NCBI RefSeq assembly: GCF_001424485.1
Contig: NZ_LMQC01000020.1
Coordinates: forward strand, 310,001-374,000
Length of the DNA stretch: 64,000 nt
Direction: 5' to 3'
From: Modestobacter sp. Leaf380
GTDB taxonomy: Bacteria; Actinomycetota; Actinomycetes; Mycobacteriales; Geodermatophilaceae
A model generated the notes under the pieces. It was given only the letters and a program-made list of their open reading frames with translations. It was not told the DNA's origin and ran no database searches. Positions within the stretch are counted from its first letter, which is position 1; each line of letters begins with the position of its first letter. Both the position numbers and the translations under genes were made by a program. This document shows, in pieces, positions 53,983 through 62,348 of the stretch.

Positions 53983-54750
53983 ATGAATGGGACCGAGAGT
54001 GACCAGCCGTCAGCCACCGTCGAGGACGTCCTCGCCCGGGCCAACGCGCAGATAGAGCGAGCTCAGGCCGAGCAGCTTCGAGATCAGGGCTACGAGTCCA
54101 TGGACGAGCTGCTCGCAGCGGCCGAGACGCAGGCGCGCGAGCAGGCCCTGGGCCAACCGTCCTGGGCCGATCTTGAGGAGTCGCTGACCAGCCTGGCTGC
54201 CGAGGACCACATCGCTCGCAGACTTGAGTCGCTGCGGACACGTGCGGGCCTCTCACAGGAGGCGCTGGCAGCACGGCTGAGGGCGCTCGGAGTTCAGATG
54301 CCCCAGTCGTCGATCTCGAAGATCGAGGGACCCGTGAGGCTCGGCCGCGGCAAGCGCCGAGACATCACTGTCGACGAAGCCATCGCTCTCTCGAAGGCCC
54401 TCGGAGTGAGCCTCACCGAGCTGTTGCTACCCGATGATGCGCTGGATGACCTGCATCTCCACCGGATCATGGCGAGCGCAGGCAAGCTGTGGCAGGCGCG
54501 CCAGGTAGCGCAGCTGGACTACGAGTACGCCGTCGGCAAGTTGGTGCAGGCCGCTCAGGAACGACCGGAGTGGCGCAGCCGGTTCGCCGAGGACCTGGAC
54601 CTTCTCTGGCGCATCGAGAAGGGTACGGACGACGAGGGGACCCCCCTCACCGACCTGCCTCTGCCCTCCATGGAGACGACCTGCGTGCGAGAGGTGCTTG
54701 CGGACGTCACGAGCCGCCTCGAGGCCAAGGCCAGCGAGGGTGAAGCGTGA
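53983..54750 (+). CDS. XRE-family phage-type repressor
   Basis: 255 residues. N-terminal coiled coil (ARANAQIERAQAEQLRDQGY), then an HTH (HIARRLESLRTRAGLSQEAL, about residues 75-120, with PQSSISKIE as the recognition part), and a helical C-terminus. No peptidase domain, so not LexA-type. Likely keeps the element silent by binding the palindromes just upstream. Its stop overlaps the integrase start (GTGA). Confidence 0.75.
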   Translation: MNGTESDQPSATVEDVLARANAQIERAQAEQLRDQGYESMDELLAAAETQAREQALGQPSWADLEESLTSLAAEDHIARRLESLRTRAGLSQEALAARLRALGVQMPQSSISKIEGPVRLGRGKRRDITVDEAIALSKALGVSLTELLLPDDALDDLHLHRIMASAGKLWQARQVAQLDYEYAVGKLVQAAQERPEWRSRFAEDLDLLWRIEKGTDDEGTPLTDLPLPSMETTCVREVLADVTSRLEAKASEGEA

Positions 54751-56237
54751 AGGGCTCCACCCACAAGCGCTGCGGCTGTCGGGACGAGAACGGCCGTCAG
54801 TACGGGGCTCGCTGTCCCAAGCTGGGCAGGAAGGGCCACGGCGCCTGGTGGGGTCGCTACGACGCCCCACGGGCCGTCGACGGGCGGCGCCGGCAGGAAA
54901 AGCTCGGACCGTTCGCGACGAGGGCGGAAGCAGAGACCGCTCTGGCTGATGCCGTGCAATCGGTCAGCCGCGGGACGTACCTGCGCCCGGAGCGCGACCT
55001 CACCGTCGGCCGCTACCTCGACGAGTGGCTGGAGGGGAAGACGCGCCTCAAGGCCTCGACGCGCCACGGCTACGACCAGCACATCCGGCTGTACCTGCGG
55101 CCGGCCCTGGGGCACCTGCGACTGTCGGACCTGCGCGACGTCGATCTAGACGCCTTGTATGCCGCGATGCGGCACATCGGGCGCCACGTGGATGCCCGGC
55201 CCTCGCCTCTGCTGCGCCGGCTGCTCGAGGTTCGCACTGACACCGCTGCGGCCCGCCGACCTCTCTCGGACGCCACCATCCGCCGTGTGCACGCCACCGT
55301 CATGTCCGCTCTCAGCGCGGCCGTGAAGCGTCGGAAGATCGCGGTCAACCCTGGCGAGCATGTCGAGCTTCCCGCCGGCCGCGCAGACCGCCCCCTCGTC
55401 TGGACGGACCACCGCATCGAGTCCTGGCGCCGAACGGGGAAGCGCCCGGCCACGTCGATGGTCTGGACCCCGGAGCAGGCCGGCGCGTTCCTCGACTACG
55501 CCGCGGCAGACGAGCTCGCGCCCATGTGGCACCTCATTGCCTTCCGAGGACTCCGCCGCTCCGAGGCAGTCGGCCTGCCATGGTCCGACGTCGACCTTGA
55601 CAGAAGGACGCTGACGGTTCGGGAGACCCTCGTGCAGGTCGGGCGAGACGTTGTCGGGGGTGACACCAAGACCGAGGCCAGCGCCCGGACGGTGAGCCTC
55701 GACGCCGGCACCCTCGAGGTGTTGCGCGCCCACCGGCGGCGTCAGACCGAGCTGAGGCTGCTCCTCGGCAAGGCGTGGACCGACACCGGGCTTGTCTTCA
55801 CCAAGGCCGACGGAACCGCCCTGCTGCCCAACAGCGTCTCCCAGCGCTTCGACCGGCTCGTGGTGCGGTCAGGGTTGCCACCCGTCCGCCTGCACGACCT
55901 CAGGCACCTCGCCGCATCGCTGACGTACCGGGCCACCCGGGACATCAAGCTCACGAGCAAGCTGCTCGGCCACGCGTCCACGGCCATCACCGAGCAGGTC
56001 TACCTGTCGGTGTTCGAGGACGTCGAGCGCGACGCCGCCGAGTCGGCCGCCGCCTTGGTGCCGCGGGCCCCCCGGCGGTCCGCGGGCGATTCAGTGCCCA
56101 CTATGTGCCCACCTGCCAGTCCGACGATGGGCCAGGTCAGCAGCCTGCCGGGCGAACCCGCAGGTGAGGAGGAGTGGGGCGGGTGGGGCTCGAACCCACG
56201 ACCGAGGGATTATGAGTCCCGTGCTCTGACCGGCTGA
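54747..56237 (+). CDS. Tyrosine recombinase integrase
   Basis: 496 residues as integrated. N-terminal Arm-binding part with CGCRDENGRQYGARCPKLGR (Cys-rich), core-binding SAM-like domain about 90-180, catalytic domain with Arg270 (GLRRSE), HDLRH (His383, Arg386), His in LLGHAST and nucleophile Tyr419 (QVYLSV). The reading frame runs through attR into the tRNA gene, ending SRALTG. In the excised circle the tail would be TGRPGVVDKRL. Recombines attP with tRNA-Met. Confidence 0.93.
   Translation: MKGSTHKRCGCRDENGRQYGARCPKLGRKGHGAWWGRYDAPRAVDGRRRQEKLGPFATRAEAETALADAVQSVSRGTYLRPERDLTVGRYLDEWLEGKTRLKASTRHGYDQHIRLYLRPALGHLRLSDLRDVDLDALYAAMRHIGRHVDARPSPLLRRLLEVRTDTAAARRPLSDATIRRVHATVMSALSAAVKRRKIAVNPGEHVELPAGRADRPLVWTDHRIESWRRTGKRPATSMVWTPEQAGAFLDYAAADELAPMWHLIAFRGLRRSEAVGLPWSDVDLDRRTLTVRETLVQVGRDVVGGDTKTEASARTVSLDAGTLEVLRAHRRRQTELRLLLGKAWTDTGLVFTKADGTALLPNSVSQRFDRLVVRSGLPPVRLHDLRHLAASLTYRATRDIKLTSKLLGHASTAITEQVYLSVFEDVERDAAESAAALVPRAPRRSAGDSVPTMCPPASPTMGQVSSLPGEPAGEEEWGGWGSNPRPRDYESRALTG
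56174..56216. repeat. attR (43-bp tRNA-Met core)
   Basis: Identical to 38801-38843. Here the repeat lies inside the complete tRNA-Met gene, so integration restored the tRNA. It also codes for part of the integrase C-terminus. Confidence 0.93.
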
Positions 56238-56248
56238 GCTACCGCCCC
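56175..56248 (-). tRNA. tRNA-Met (anticodon CAT, elongator-like)
   Basis: On the minus strand: acceptor GGGGCGG pairs with CCGCCCC, D-arm GCTC/GAGC, anticodon loop CTCATAA, T-arm GTGGG/CCCAC with TTCGAGC. No CCA is encoded. Resembles actinobacterial elongator tRNA-Met rather than initiator; tRNA-Ile2 (lysidine-modified CAT) is the alternative. Confidence 0.88.
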
Positions 56249-56299
56249 CGCTGTCGCGCAGCGCGTGCGGACAGCCTGCCATGCGGGTTGACTCGCACC

Positions 56300-56803
56300 A
56301 TGGACGCCGCCGCCCTGCGTGAACTGCAGGCCCCGCTCAAGCAGAAGTACAAGGACGACCCGGCCACCGCGATGGCGCACCTGCATGCGGAGGGCGACTT
56401 CCGTGACGGCGGGATCACCGCCACCGTCGACACCTGGTCCGGGCCGCAGCGCGCCGGGTTCCACGAGACGACCGGTGGTGACGGCTCGGACGCCTGCTCC
56501 GGCGACATGCTGCTGCAGGCGCTGCTGGGCTGCTCCGGGGTGACCCTGCGCAGCGTGGCCACCGCGATGGGCATCGAGGTCCGCAGCGCGAAGCTGTCGG
56601 CCACCGGGACGATGGACGCCCGCGGCACTCTCGGTGTCTCCCGGGAGGCCCCGGTCGGCATGACCGGCATCGAGGTCGTCATGGAGCTGGACACCGACGC
56701 CGACGACGCGAAGCTCGTCAAGCTCGCCGAGCTGACCGAGCGGTACTGCGTGGTCGCCCAGACCCTGGCCGAGAAGCCGACGATGACGGTCCGCCGCGCC
56801 TGA
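56300..56803 (+). CDS. OsmC family peroxide/redox protein
   Basis: 167 residues. OsmC fold with the reactive Cys in DACSGDMLLQALLGCSGV (two Cys-containing turns) and ERYCVVAQTLAE, the standard second Cys of Ohr/OsmC proteins. Closest to the OsmC/YhfA-type rather than Ohr, which is a judgement. ATG 56300 is preferred over TTG 56288. A strong terminator follows. Confidence 0.82.
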   Translation: MDAAALRELQAPLKQKYKDDPATAMAHLHAEGDFRDGGITATVDTWSGPQRAGFHETTGGDGSDACSGDMLLQALLGCSGVTLRSVATAMGIEVRSAKLSATGTMDARGTLGVSREAPVGMTGIEVVMELDTDADDAKLVKLAELTERYCVVAQTLAEKPTMTVRRA

Positions 56804-56812
56804 CCCCCGACG

Positions 56813-56851
56813 CGAACGGCCCCCGTCCTGGACCAGGACGGGGGCCGTTCG
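56813..56851. terminator. Long perfect hairpin terminator
   Basis: CGAACGGCCCCCGTCCTGG and its exact complement CCAGGACGGGGGCCGTTCG meet around a single base, giving a 19-bp perfect stem. It lies between the OsmC gene and the convergent 90-residue gene and can serve both. Confidence 0.85.
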
Positions 56852-56867
56852 TGTGTGTCGGGGTGCG

Positions 56868-57140
56868 TCAGTCGAGCGCGAGCTCCGCGCAGACCACGCA
56901 GGCCGGCGTGCGGTGGGCGTCGGGCCAGACGGCGGCGCGCTCGGCGCGGGCCACCTGTCGGCCGCACAGCGCGAAGGTGACACCGGTCGGGCCGGGCTCG
57001 ATGGCGTGCCACGGGCCGCTGGAGTCGACGATCCCGGTGCCCAGGCCGCCGTCCCAGAGCACCTGGATGGCCGCCTGGCCGCAGACGAACGTCTCGAGGT
57101 CGATGGAGGCGTGGCGTCCTCTGCGCTGCGTCGAAGTCAC
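56868..57140 (-). CDS. Conserved small actinobacterial hypothetical protein
   Basis: 90 residues. TFVCGQAAIQVLWDG, TFALCGRQVARAER and ACVVCAELALD give four cysteines that may hold zinc; WHAIEPGPTGV lies between. Similar in plan to the 84-residue protein at 31903. Function unknown. Confidence 0.6.
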   Translation of the reverse strand: MTSTQRRGRHASIDLETFVCGQAAIQVLWDGGLGTGIVDSSGPWHAIEPGPTGVTFALCGRQVARAERAAVWPDAHRTPACVVCAELALD

Positions 57141-57636
57141 GCAAGCAGGTTTGCAGTGTCACGCAGGGTCATCGGGGACGACGCGCGGTGCGTCGGTAAC
57201 GAGATAGTCACGGTCCGCCATCACGGCTCGATCGGGCCATCTGCTCGTCAGCAAGTGCCAAGTCGCGCCCCTGTGGAGGTGACATCTGCCGTGACGCTTC
57301 CTGGCGAAATGGCGGGTCTCGGCGTGACCTGCCATGGCCCGCTCGCAGGAGTCCTGACTCGCCCGGGCGGATCCCGAGCCGCCCGTTGTGCCTCACCGCG
57401 CTGCGTCGGCTACTGCAGGTCAGCAGGCCGCGGACCGGACGACTCGTCCCACCAGTCACATGGACAACATCTGGCACATCTTCCCCAGCGATCCTGCCCA
57501 GAGCTGGCGTTGAGCCGTGGTAGTCGGGCAGACTGTCCGAGAACTGCAGAGCTGTCATTCGTACGACGCACCGCCAGAGATCGAACAGGTTCCGTTGGGG
57601 AAGACGAAACCCGTCTTGATCTGATGGAGGTGCACT
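57141..57636. other. 496-base intergenic region without recognised gene
   Basis: I see no coding frame with family support on either strand and no tRNA or clear ncRNA. Base composition looks slightly less GC-rich than the flanks. The right end holds GGAGGTG, the ribosome site of the next gene, so promoter elements of both divergent genes should lie here. Confidence 0.5.
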
Positions 57637-58137
57637 GTGCAACGACGGTCGACGCAGGGTGTGGTCTTCGTGCACGCGTGCCCGAAGGCCCTGTGCCAGC
57701 ACGTCGAGTGGGCCCTCGAGAGGGTCATCGGCGCGCCGGTCACGTTGTCCTGGGCTGAGCAGCCCGCGGCCCACGGGTCCTATCGTGCCGAGATCGCCTG
57801 GACGGGCGGGACCGGGACGGGCTCGAAGCTGGCGGCTGCCCTGAAGGCGTGGCCGATGCTGCGCTTCGAGGTGACCGAGGACGCGAGCCAGGGCAACGAC
57901 GGAGAGCGGCTGGCCTACGTGCCCGGTCAGGGCATCTTCCGCGCGCCCGTCTCGGCGAACGGCGACCTCGTCGTCACCGAGCAGCAGCTGCGCCACCTGG
58001 CCGCCACCGCCACCTCGCCCGAGGGCTTCCGGCACGGTGTCGACCAGCTCCTGGGCGCTGCCTGGGACGACGACCTCGAGACCTACCGCCACGCCGGCGA
58101 CGGCGGCCCGGTGACCTGGCTCCACCAGGTCGTCTGA
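57637..58137 (+). CDS. DUF3145 family protein
   Basis: 166 residues. GVVFVHACPKALCQHVEWAL at the start, then YRAEIAWTGGTGTGSKLAAA and the long RFEVTEDASQGNDGERLAYV block are typical of this actinobacterial family, whose function is not established. GTG start with GGAGGTG eight bases upstream. Convergent with accD. Confidence 0.87.
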   Translation: MQRRSTQGVVFVHACPKALCQHVEWALERVIGAPVTLSWAEQPAAHGSYRAEIAWTGGTGTGSKLAAALKAWPMLRFEVTEDASQGNDGERLAYVPGQGIFRAPVSANGDLVVTEQQLRHLAATATSPEGFRHGVDQLLGAAWDDDLETYRHAGDGGPVTWLHQVV

Positions 58138-58214
58138 GCCCCACACCAGCCACCGCGTCCGCACTCCGTCGGCCCCCTGACCCGGACCGACCCCGAGACG
58201 GACCAGCACGCACC

Positions 58215-58246
58215 GCGGCCCGACACCCACCAGGGTGCCGGGCCGC
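58215..58246. terminator. Hairpin between convergent DUF3145 and accD genes
   Basis: GCGGCCCGACACCC and GGGTGCCGGGCCGC pair with one mismatch around ACCA. It is 77 bases after the DUF3145 stop and 33 bases beyond the accD stop. Confidence 0.7.
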
Positions 58247-58278
58247 AGTGCTGCGTGCTCGGAGAGTGCTCGGAGCGA

Positions 58279-59691
58279 TCAGAGCGGGATGTTGCCGTGT
58301 GCTCCCCGGCCCGAGGGGGCCTCGGCCAGGGCGCCGACGAGGCGGCGCCTGGTCTGGCTGGGCTCGACGACCTCGTCGACGACGCCGATCTCCTGCGCGC
58401 GGGCGACCCCGCCGGCGATCCGCTCGTGCTCGGCGGCCAGCTGCGCGTGCAGGGCCTCCCGCTCACCGGGCTGGGCCGCGGCGAGCTTCTTGCGGTGCAG
58501 GATGCCGACGGCCGCCTTGGCGCCCATCACGGCGACCTCGGCACCGGGCCAGGCGAAGACCGCCGTGGCACCCAGGGAGCGGGCGTTCATCGCGATGTAG
58601 GCACCGCCGTAGGACTTGCGGGTCACCAGCGTCACCCGGGGCACGACGGCCTCGGCGAAGGCGTGCAGCAGCTTCGCGCCGCGCCGGACGACACCGTCCC
58701 ACTCCTGGCCGACGCCGGGCAGGTAGCCCGGGACGTCGACCAGCACGACCAGCGGGACGCCGAACGCATCGCACATGCGCACGAAGCGGGCCGCCTTCTC
58801 CGCAGAGGGGGAGTCCAGGCAACCACCCAGCCGCAGGGGGTTGTTGGCCACGACGCCCACGGTGCGCCCGGCCATCCGGCCCAGCGCGGTGATGATGTTG
58901 GGCGCGTAGCGGCTCTGCAGCTCCAGCGGCAGGCCGTCCAGCAGCGAGGCCACCAGGGGCTTCACGTCGTAGGCGCGCTGCTTGGCCTCGGGCAGCAGGG
59001 CGGACAGGTCCACGTCCGGCTCGCCCTCGGCAGGGGCGAAGGTGCCCTGCGCCGCGAGCAGGTCGACCGCCTGGCGGGCGGTGTCCAGGGCGTCCTGCTC
59101 GGTGTCAGTCACGATGTGCACGACGCCGGAGCGACGGCCGTGCGTGTCGGGACCGCCGAGGGCCTCCATGTCCACCTGCTCGCCAGTCACCGAGCGGACG
59201 ACGTCCGGACCGGTCACGAAGACCCGGCCCAGCGGGCCCATGATCACCAGGTCGGTGAGGGCCGGGCCGTAGGCCGCGCCACCGGCGGCCGGGCCGAGCA
59301 CCACCGAGATCTGCGGGATGCGACCGGAGGCGCGGATCATGCCGGCGAAGACCTCGCCCACCGCGTGCAGGGCGGTGACGCCCTCGGCCAGCCGGGCGCC
59401 GCCGGAGTGCCAGATGCCGATGACCGGCACCCGCTCGCGCAGCGCCGCGTCGATGGCGTCGACGATGTGCCGGCAGCCGTCCAGGCCCATCGCCCCGCCC
59501 ATGATCGTGGCGTCGGTGCAGTAGGCGATCGCCGGCGTGCCCTGGACCAGCCCGCGGGCCGCCATCACCCCGGAGGTGTCCCGGGCGGCCAGGGGCTGCA
59601 TGGTGCCGGGGTCGAAGAACCGGACGAGCCGGTCCTCGGGGTCACGCGGGTCGGGCGCGGTGAGCGTCGGCGAGGGGTGGACGGTGGTCAT
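58279..59691 (-). CDS. Acyl-CoA carboxylase beta subunit (AccD6-like carboxyltransferase)
   Basis: 470 residues. Carboxyltransferase with N- and C-terminal crotonase-type halves: SGGARLAEGV and VLGPAAGGAAYGPAL in the first, VDVPGYLPGVGQEWDGVVR, RKSYGGAYIAMN and WPGAEVAVMGAKAA in the second. Transfers the carboxyl group from biotin to acetyl- or propionyl-CoA to supply malonyl-CoA. The last gene of the fab cluster, as accD6 is in M. tuberculosis. Biotin carboxylase subunit is encoded elsewhere. Confidence 0.9.
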   Translation of the reverse strand: MTTVHPSPTLTAPDPRDPEDRLVRFFDPGTMQPLAARDTSGVMAARGLVQGTPAIAYCTDATIMGGAMGLDGCRHIVDAIDAALRERVPVIGIWHSGGARLAEGVTALHAVGEVFAGMIRASGRIPQISVVLGPAAGGAAYGPALTDLVIMGPLGRVFVTGPDVVRSVTGEQVDMEALGGPDTHGRRSGVVHIVTDTEQDALDTARQAVDLLAAQGTFAPAEGEPDVDLSALLPEAKQRAYDVKPLVASLLDGLPLELQSRYAPNIITALGRMAGRTVGVVANNPLRLGGCLDSPSAEKAARFVRMCDAFGVPLVVLVDVPGYLPGVGQEWDGVVRRGAKLLHAFAEAVVPRVTLVTRKSYGGAYIAMNARSLGATAVFAWPGAEVAVMGAKAAVGILHRKKLAAAQPGEREALHAQLAAEHERIAGGVARAQEIGVVDEVVEPSQTRRRLVGALAEAPSGRGAHGNIPL

Positions 59692-59722
59692 GCAGGCCTC
59701 CAGGAGACGGGGCGCAGGGGGG

Positions 59723-60964
59723 TCATGCCCGGGTGAAGACGAGGGCGATGTTGTGGCCGCCGAACCCGAAGGAGTCGTTGACGGCGGCGGAGAAGGTCGC
59801 CTTGCGGGGCGCGCCGCGGACGATGTCCAGCTTCTGGACCGCGGGGGCCTCGTCGAGCTGCTCGATGTTGGCGGTGCCCGGGACGACCTGGTCGCGCAGG
59901 GCGAGCAGGCAGAAGACCGACTCCAACGCGCCGGCGGCACCGAGCAGGTGGCCGGTCTGGCTCTTGGTGGCGGTCACCGCGGCGTGGTCGCCGACGGCGC
60001 CCAGGATCGCGGCGGCCTCGGCGACGTCGCCGACGGGGGTGGAGGTGGCGTGGGCGTTGACGTGGCCGATGTCGGAGGCGGACATGCCGGCGTCGCGCAG
60101 CGCGGCACCGATGGCGCGCTGGGCGCCCTCGCCCTCGGGGTGCGGGGCGACCAGGTCGTAGCCGTCGGAGGTGGCGCCGGCGCCGGCGACCTTGCCGTAG
60201 ACGGTGGCGCCGCGGGCCTTGGCGGCGTCCTCACGCTCGAGCACCAGGCAGGCTGCGCCCTCGGCGAGGACGAAACCGTCGCGGCCGGCGTCGAAGGGCC
60301 GGGAGGCGTGCTCGGGGTCGTCGTTGCGGGTGCTCATGGCGCGCATGGAGGCGAATCCGGCCATCGGCAGCGGGTGCACGCAGGCCTCCGCGCCACCGAC
60401 GAGGACGACGTCGGCGCGGTCCAGGCGCAGCATGTCCAGGCCCCAGCGGATCGCCTCGGCACCGGAGGCACAGGCGCTGACCGGGGCGTGCACGCCACCG
60501 CGGGCGCCGATCGCGAGGCCGACGGCGGCGGCCGGGCCGTTGGGCATGAGCATGGGGATGGTGAAGGGGGAGACCCGCTTGGGGCCCTTCTCCTCCAGGA
60601 TGTCGTCCTGGCCGAGCAGGGTCATCGCGCCGCCGATGCCGGTGCCGATGACGACGGCGATGCGCAGCGGGTCGTAGCCGGCCTCGCCCGCGCCGGAGTC
60701 GGCCCAGGCCTCCTCGGCGGCGACCACGCCGACCTGCTGGCTGCGGTCCAGCCGGCGGGAGCGGACCCGGTCGATCTTCTCGCTGGGCTCCTGGGCGAGC
60801 CGGGCGACGAGCTGGGCCGGGAAGGGCTGGATCCACTCGTCGGTGATGCGGGTGACCCCGGACCGCCCGGCCAGCAGTGCGTCCCAGGTGGAGGCGACGT
60901 CGGCCCCGAGGGGCGTGGTCGCGCCGAGACCGGTGACGACGACGTCGGTGGTGTTGACGGGCAT
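59723..60964 (-). CDS. fabF: Beta-ketoacyl-ACP synthase II (KasA/FabF)
   Basis: 413 residues. Thiolase fold with nucleophile Cys in VSACASGAEAI, His in HVNAHATSTPVGD (His of TxxGD region), Lys in ATKSQTGHLLGAAG and the final NSFGFGGHN. Condenses malonyl-ACP with growing acyl-ACP. 31 bases upstream of accD and about 84 downstream of acpP in the leftward fab operon. Confidence 0.93.
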   Translation of the reverse strand: MPVNTTDVVVTGLGATTPLGADVASTWDALLAGRSGVTRITDEWIQPFPAQLVARLAQEPSEKIDRVRSRRLDRSQQVGVVAAEEAWADSGAGEAGYDPLRIAVVIGTGIGGAMTLLGQDDILEEKGPKRVSPFTIPMLMPNGPAAAVGLAIGARGGVHAPVSACASGAEAIRWGLDMLRLDRADVVLVGGAEACVHPLPMAGFASMRAMSTRNDDPEHASRPFDAGRDGFVLAEGAACLVLEREDAAKARGATVYGKVAGAGATSDGYDLVAPHPEGEGAQRAIGAALRDAGMSASDIGHVNAHATSTPVGDVAEAAAILGAVGDHAAVTATKSQTGHLLGAAGALESVFCLLALRDQVVPGTANIEQLDEAPAVQKLDIVRGAPRKATFSAAVNDSFGFGGHNIALVFTRA

Positions 60965-61048
60965 GGCAGTTCCTCCGGGACGGTGCTGGCCGGGTGGGCC
61001 GGGATCAGGTCGAACGGGTCCGCCGCGCGTGGCGGCGGGATCCGTCAG

Positions 61049-61294
61049 TCAGCCGTTGTTCTTCTCGATGAAGGAGATGGCGTCGCCGACGGTCTTGATG
61101 CCGCCCAGCTCGTCGTCGGGGATCGCGACGCCGAACTTGTCCTCGACGGCGGTGGCGATCTCGACCATCGACAGGCTGTCGACGTCGAGGTCCTCGGTGA
61201 AGGACTTCTCCGGGGTGGCGTCGGCGGGGGCGACCCCAGCGACCTCCTCCAGGATCTCGGCCAGGCCGGACTGGATCTCCGCGGTGCTGCTCAA
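61049..61294 (-). CDS. acpP: Acyl carrier protein
   Basis: 81 residues. Phosphopantetheine site Ser in DLDVDSLSMVEI (about residue 40) in a four-helix, acidic protein. Carries fatty-acyl intermediates between the enzymes of this cluster. TTG start at 61294 with GAGAGAGGA upstream; there is no ATG or GTG in a sensible place. Confidence 0.93.
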   Translation of the reverse strand: MSSTAEIQSGLAEILEEVAGVAPADATPEKSFTEDLDVDSLSMVEIATAVEDKFGVAIPDDELGGIKTVGDAISFIEKNNG

Positions 61295-61379
61295 GGCGTG
61301 GTCCTCTCTCGAGTGTGGGCCGGCAGCGGGGTGCTGCGCGACGGTCCGGGACGGGTGCCCCGGGGGTCTGTGGGGTCGA

Positions 61380-62348
61380 TCAGGGCAGCCGCAGGACCTG
61401 GCCGGCGAAGGTGAGCCCCGCGCCGTAGCCCAGGACCAGGCACAGGTCACCGCTCTTGGCCTCGCCGGACTCCAGCAGCGCGGCGATCGCCAGCGGCACC
61501 GAGGCCGAGGAGGTGTTGCCGGCCTGCACGACGTCCCGGGCGATGACGGTGCTGGCGGGCAGACCCAGCCGCTTGGCCATCAGCTCGATGATCCGCAGGT
61601 TGGCCTGGTGCGGGGCGAAGACGTCGATGTCGGCGGCGGTGACCCCGGCGGCGTCGATGGCGGCCTGCAGCGTGTCGGTGAGCTTGGTCGTGGCCCAGCG
61701 GTAGACCGCCTGGCCGGCCATGGTGAGCGAGGAGTCCGGGTCGGGGATCGCGATGGCGTCGCGCTGGTCGCCGTCGCTGCCCCAGACGACGGGGCCGATG
61801 CCGGGCTCCTCGGCCGGGCCCAGGACCATCGCGCCGGCGCCGTCGGCGAAGATCACCGCGGTGGCCCGGTCGGTGAGGTCGGTGACGTCGGTGAGCCGCT
61901 CCGCGCCGACGACGAGGACGGTGCGGGCGGAGCCGGCGCGGATCGCGTCCGACGCCGCGGACAGGGCGTAGCAGAACCCGGCGCAACCGGCGTTGACGTC
62001 GTAGGCGCCCGGGCGGAGTGCGCCCAGGCGGTGCGCGACCTCGGGGCCGGCGCCGGGGATCTGGGTGTGCAGGCTGGCGCTGGCGACGATGACCAGGTCG
62101 AGGTCCTCGCCGGCGATCCCGGCGGCGGCCAGGGCCTTGCCGCCGGCGGCCACCGACATCTCCACCAGCGTCTCGTCGGGCTCGGCCCAGCGGCGCTCGG
62201 CGATGCCGACCCGGCTCTGGATCCACTCGTCGTTGGTGTCCATCGTCTGGGACAGCTCGTCGTTGGTGACCCGGCGCCGGGGACGGTAGGCGCCGACGCC
62301 CAGGACGCGGGCCCCGGGGGGACCGACGGGCAGCTGGATGGTGGTCAC
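61380..62348 (-). CDS. fabH: Beta-ketoacyl-ACP synthase III
   Basis: 322 residues. Starts condensation of acyl-CoA with malonyl-ACP. Cys in NAGCAGFCYAL, His in FAPHQANLRII, Asn in GNTSSASVPLA: the FabH Cys-His-Asn triad. WIQSRVGIAERR at the N-terminus is the family CoA-site pattern. GTG start overlaps the fabD stop (GTGA). In actinobacteria it decides straight versus branched starters. Confidence 0.94.
   Translation of the reverse strand: MTTIQLPVGPPGARVLGVGAYRPRRRVTNDELSQTMDTNDEWIQSRVGIAERRWAEPDETLVEMSVAAGGKALAAAGIAGEDLDLVIVASASLHTQIPGAGPEVAHRLGALRPGAYDVNAGCAGFCYALSAASDAIRAGSARTVLVVGAERLTDVTDLTDRATAVIFADGAGAMVLGPAEEPGIGPVVWGSDGDQRDAIAIPDPDSSLTMAGQAVYRWATTKLTDTLQAAIDAAGVTAADIDVFAPHQANLRIIELMAKRLGLPASTVIARDVVQAGNTSSASVPLAIAALLESGEAKSGDLCLVLGYGAGLTFAGQVLRLP

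Larger units (their letters stand above)
38801..56216. mobile_element. Integrated phage-like element (satellite or reduced prophage)
   Basis: Bounded by identical 43-bp repeats that are part of tRNA-Met(CAT); unique length about 17.4 kb. Right end: integrase and repressor, rightward. Then a leftward block: two HTH proteins, an 83- and a 125-residue protein, a replication-type protein with iterons, a TerS-like protein, a capsid-protease-like protein, a coiled-coil protein, spike, tape measure, WhiB and a HEPN-like pair. Left end: small rightward genes including a likely excisionase. No large terminase, portal, capsid, tail-tube or lysis gene was seen. ORFs are mostly intact. Confidence 0.9.

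Noticed and set aside
57141-57636. Possible ncRNA or missed gene in the 496-base gap
   Set aside because: No convincing coding frame or conserved RNA fold by eye; cannot be supported.
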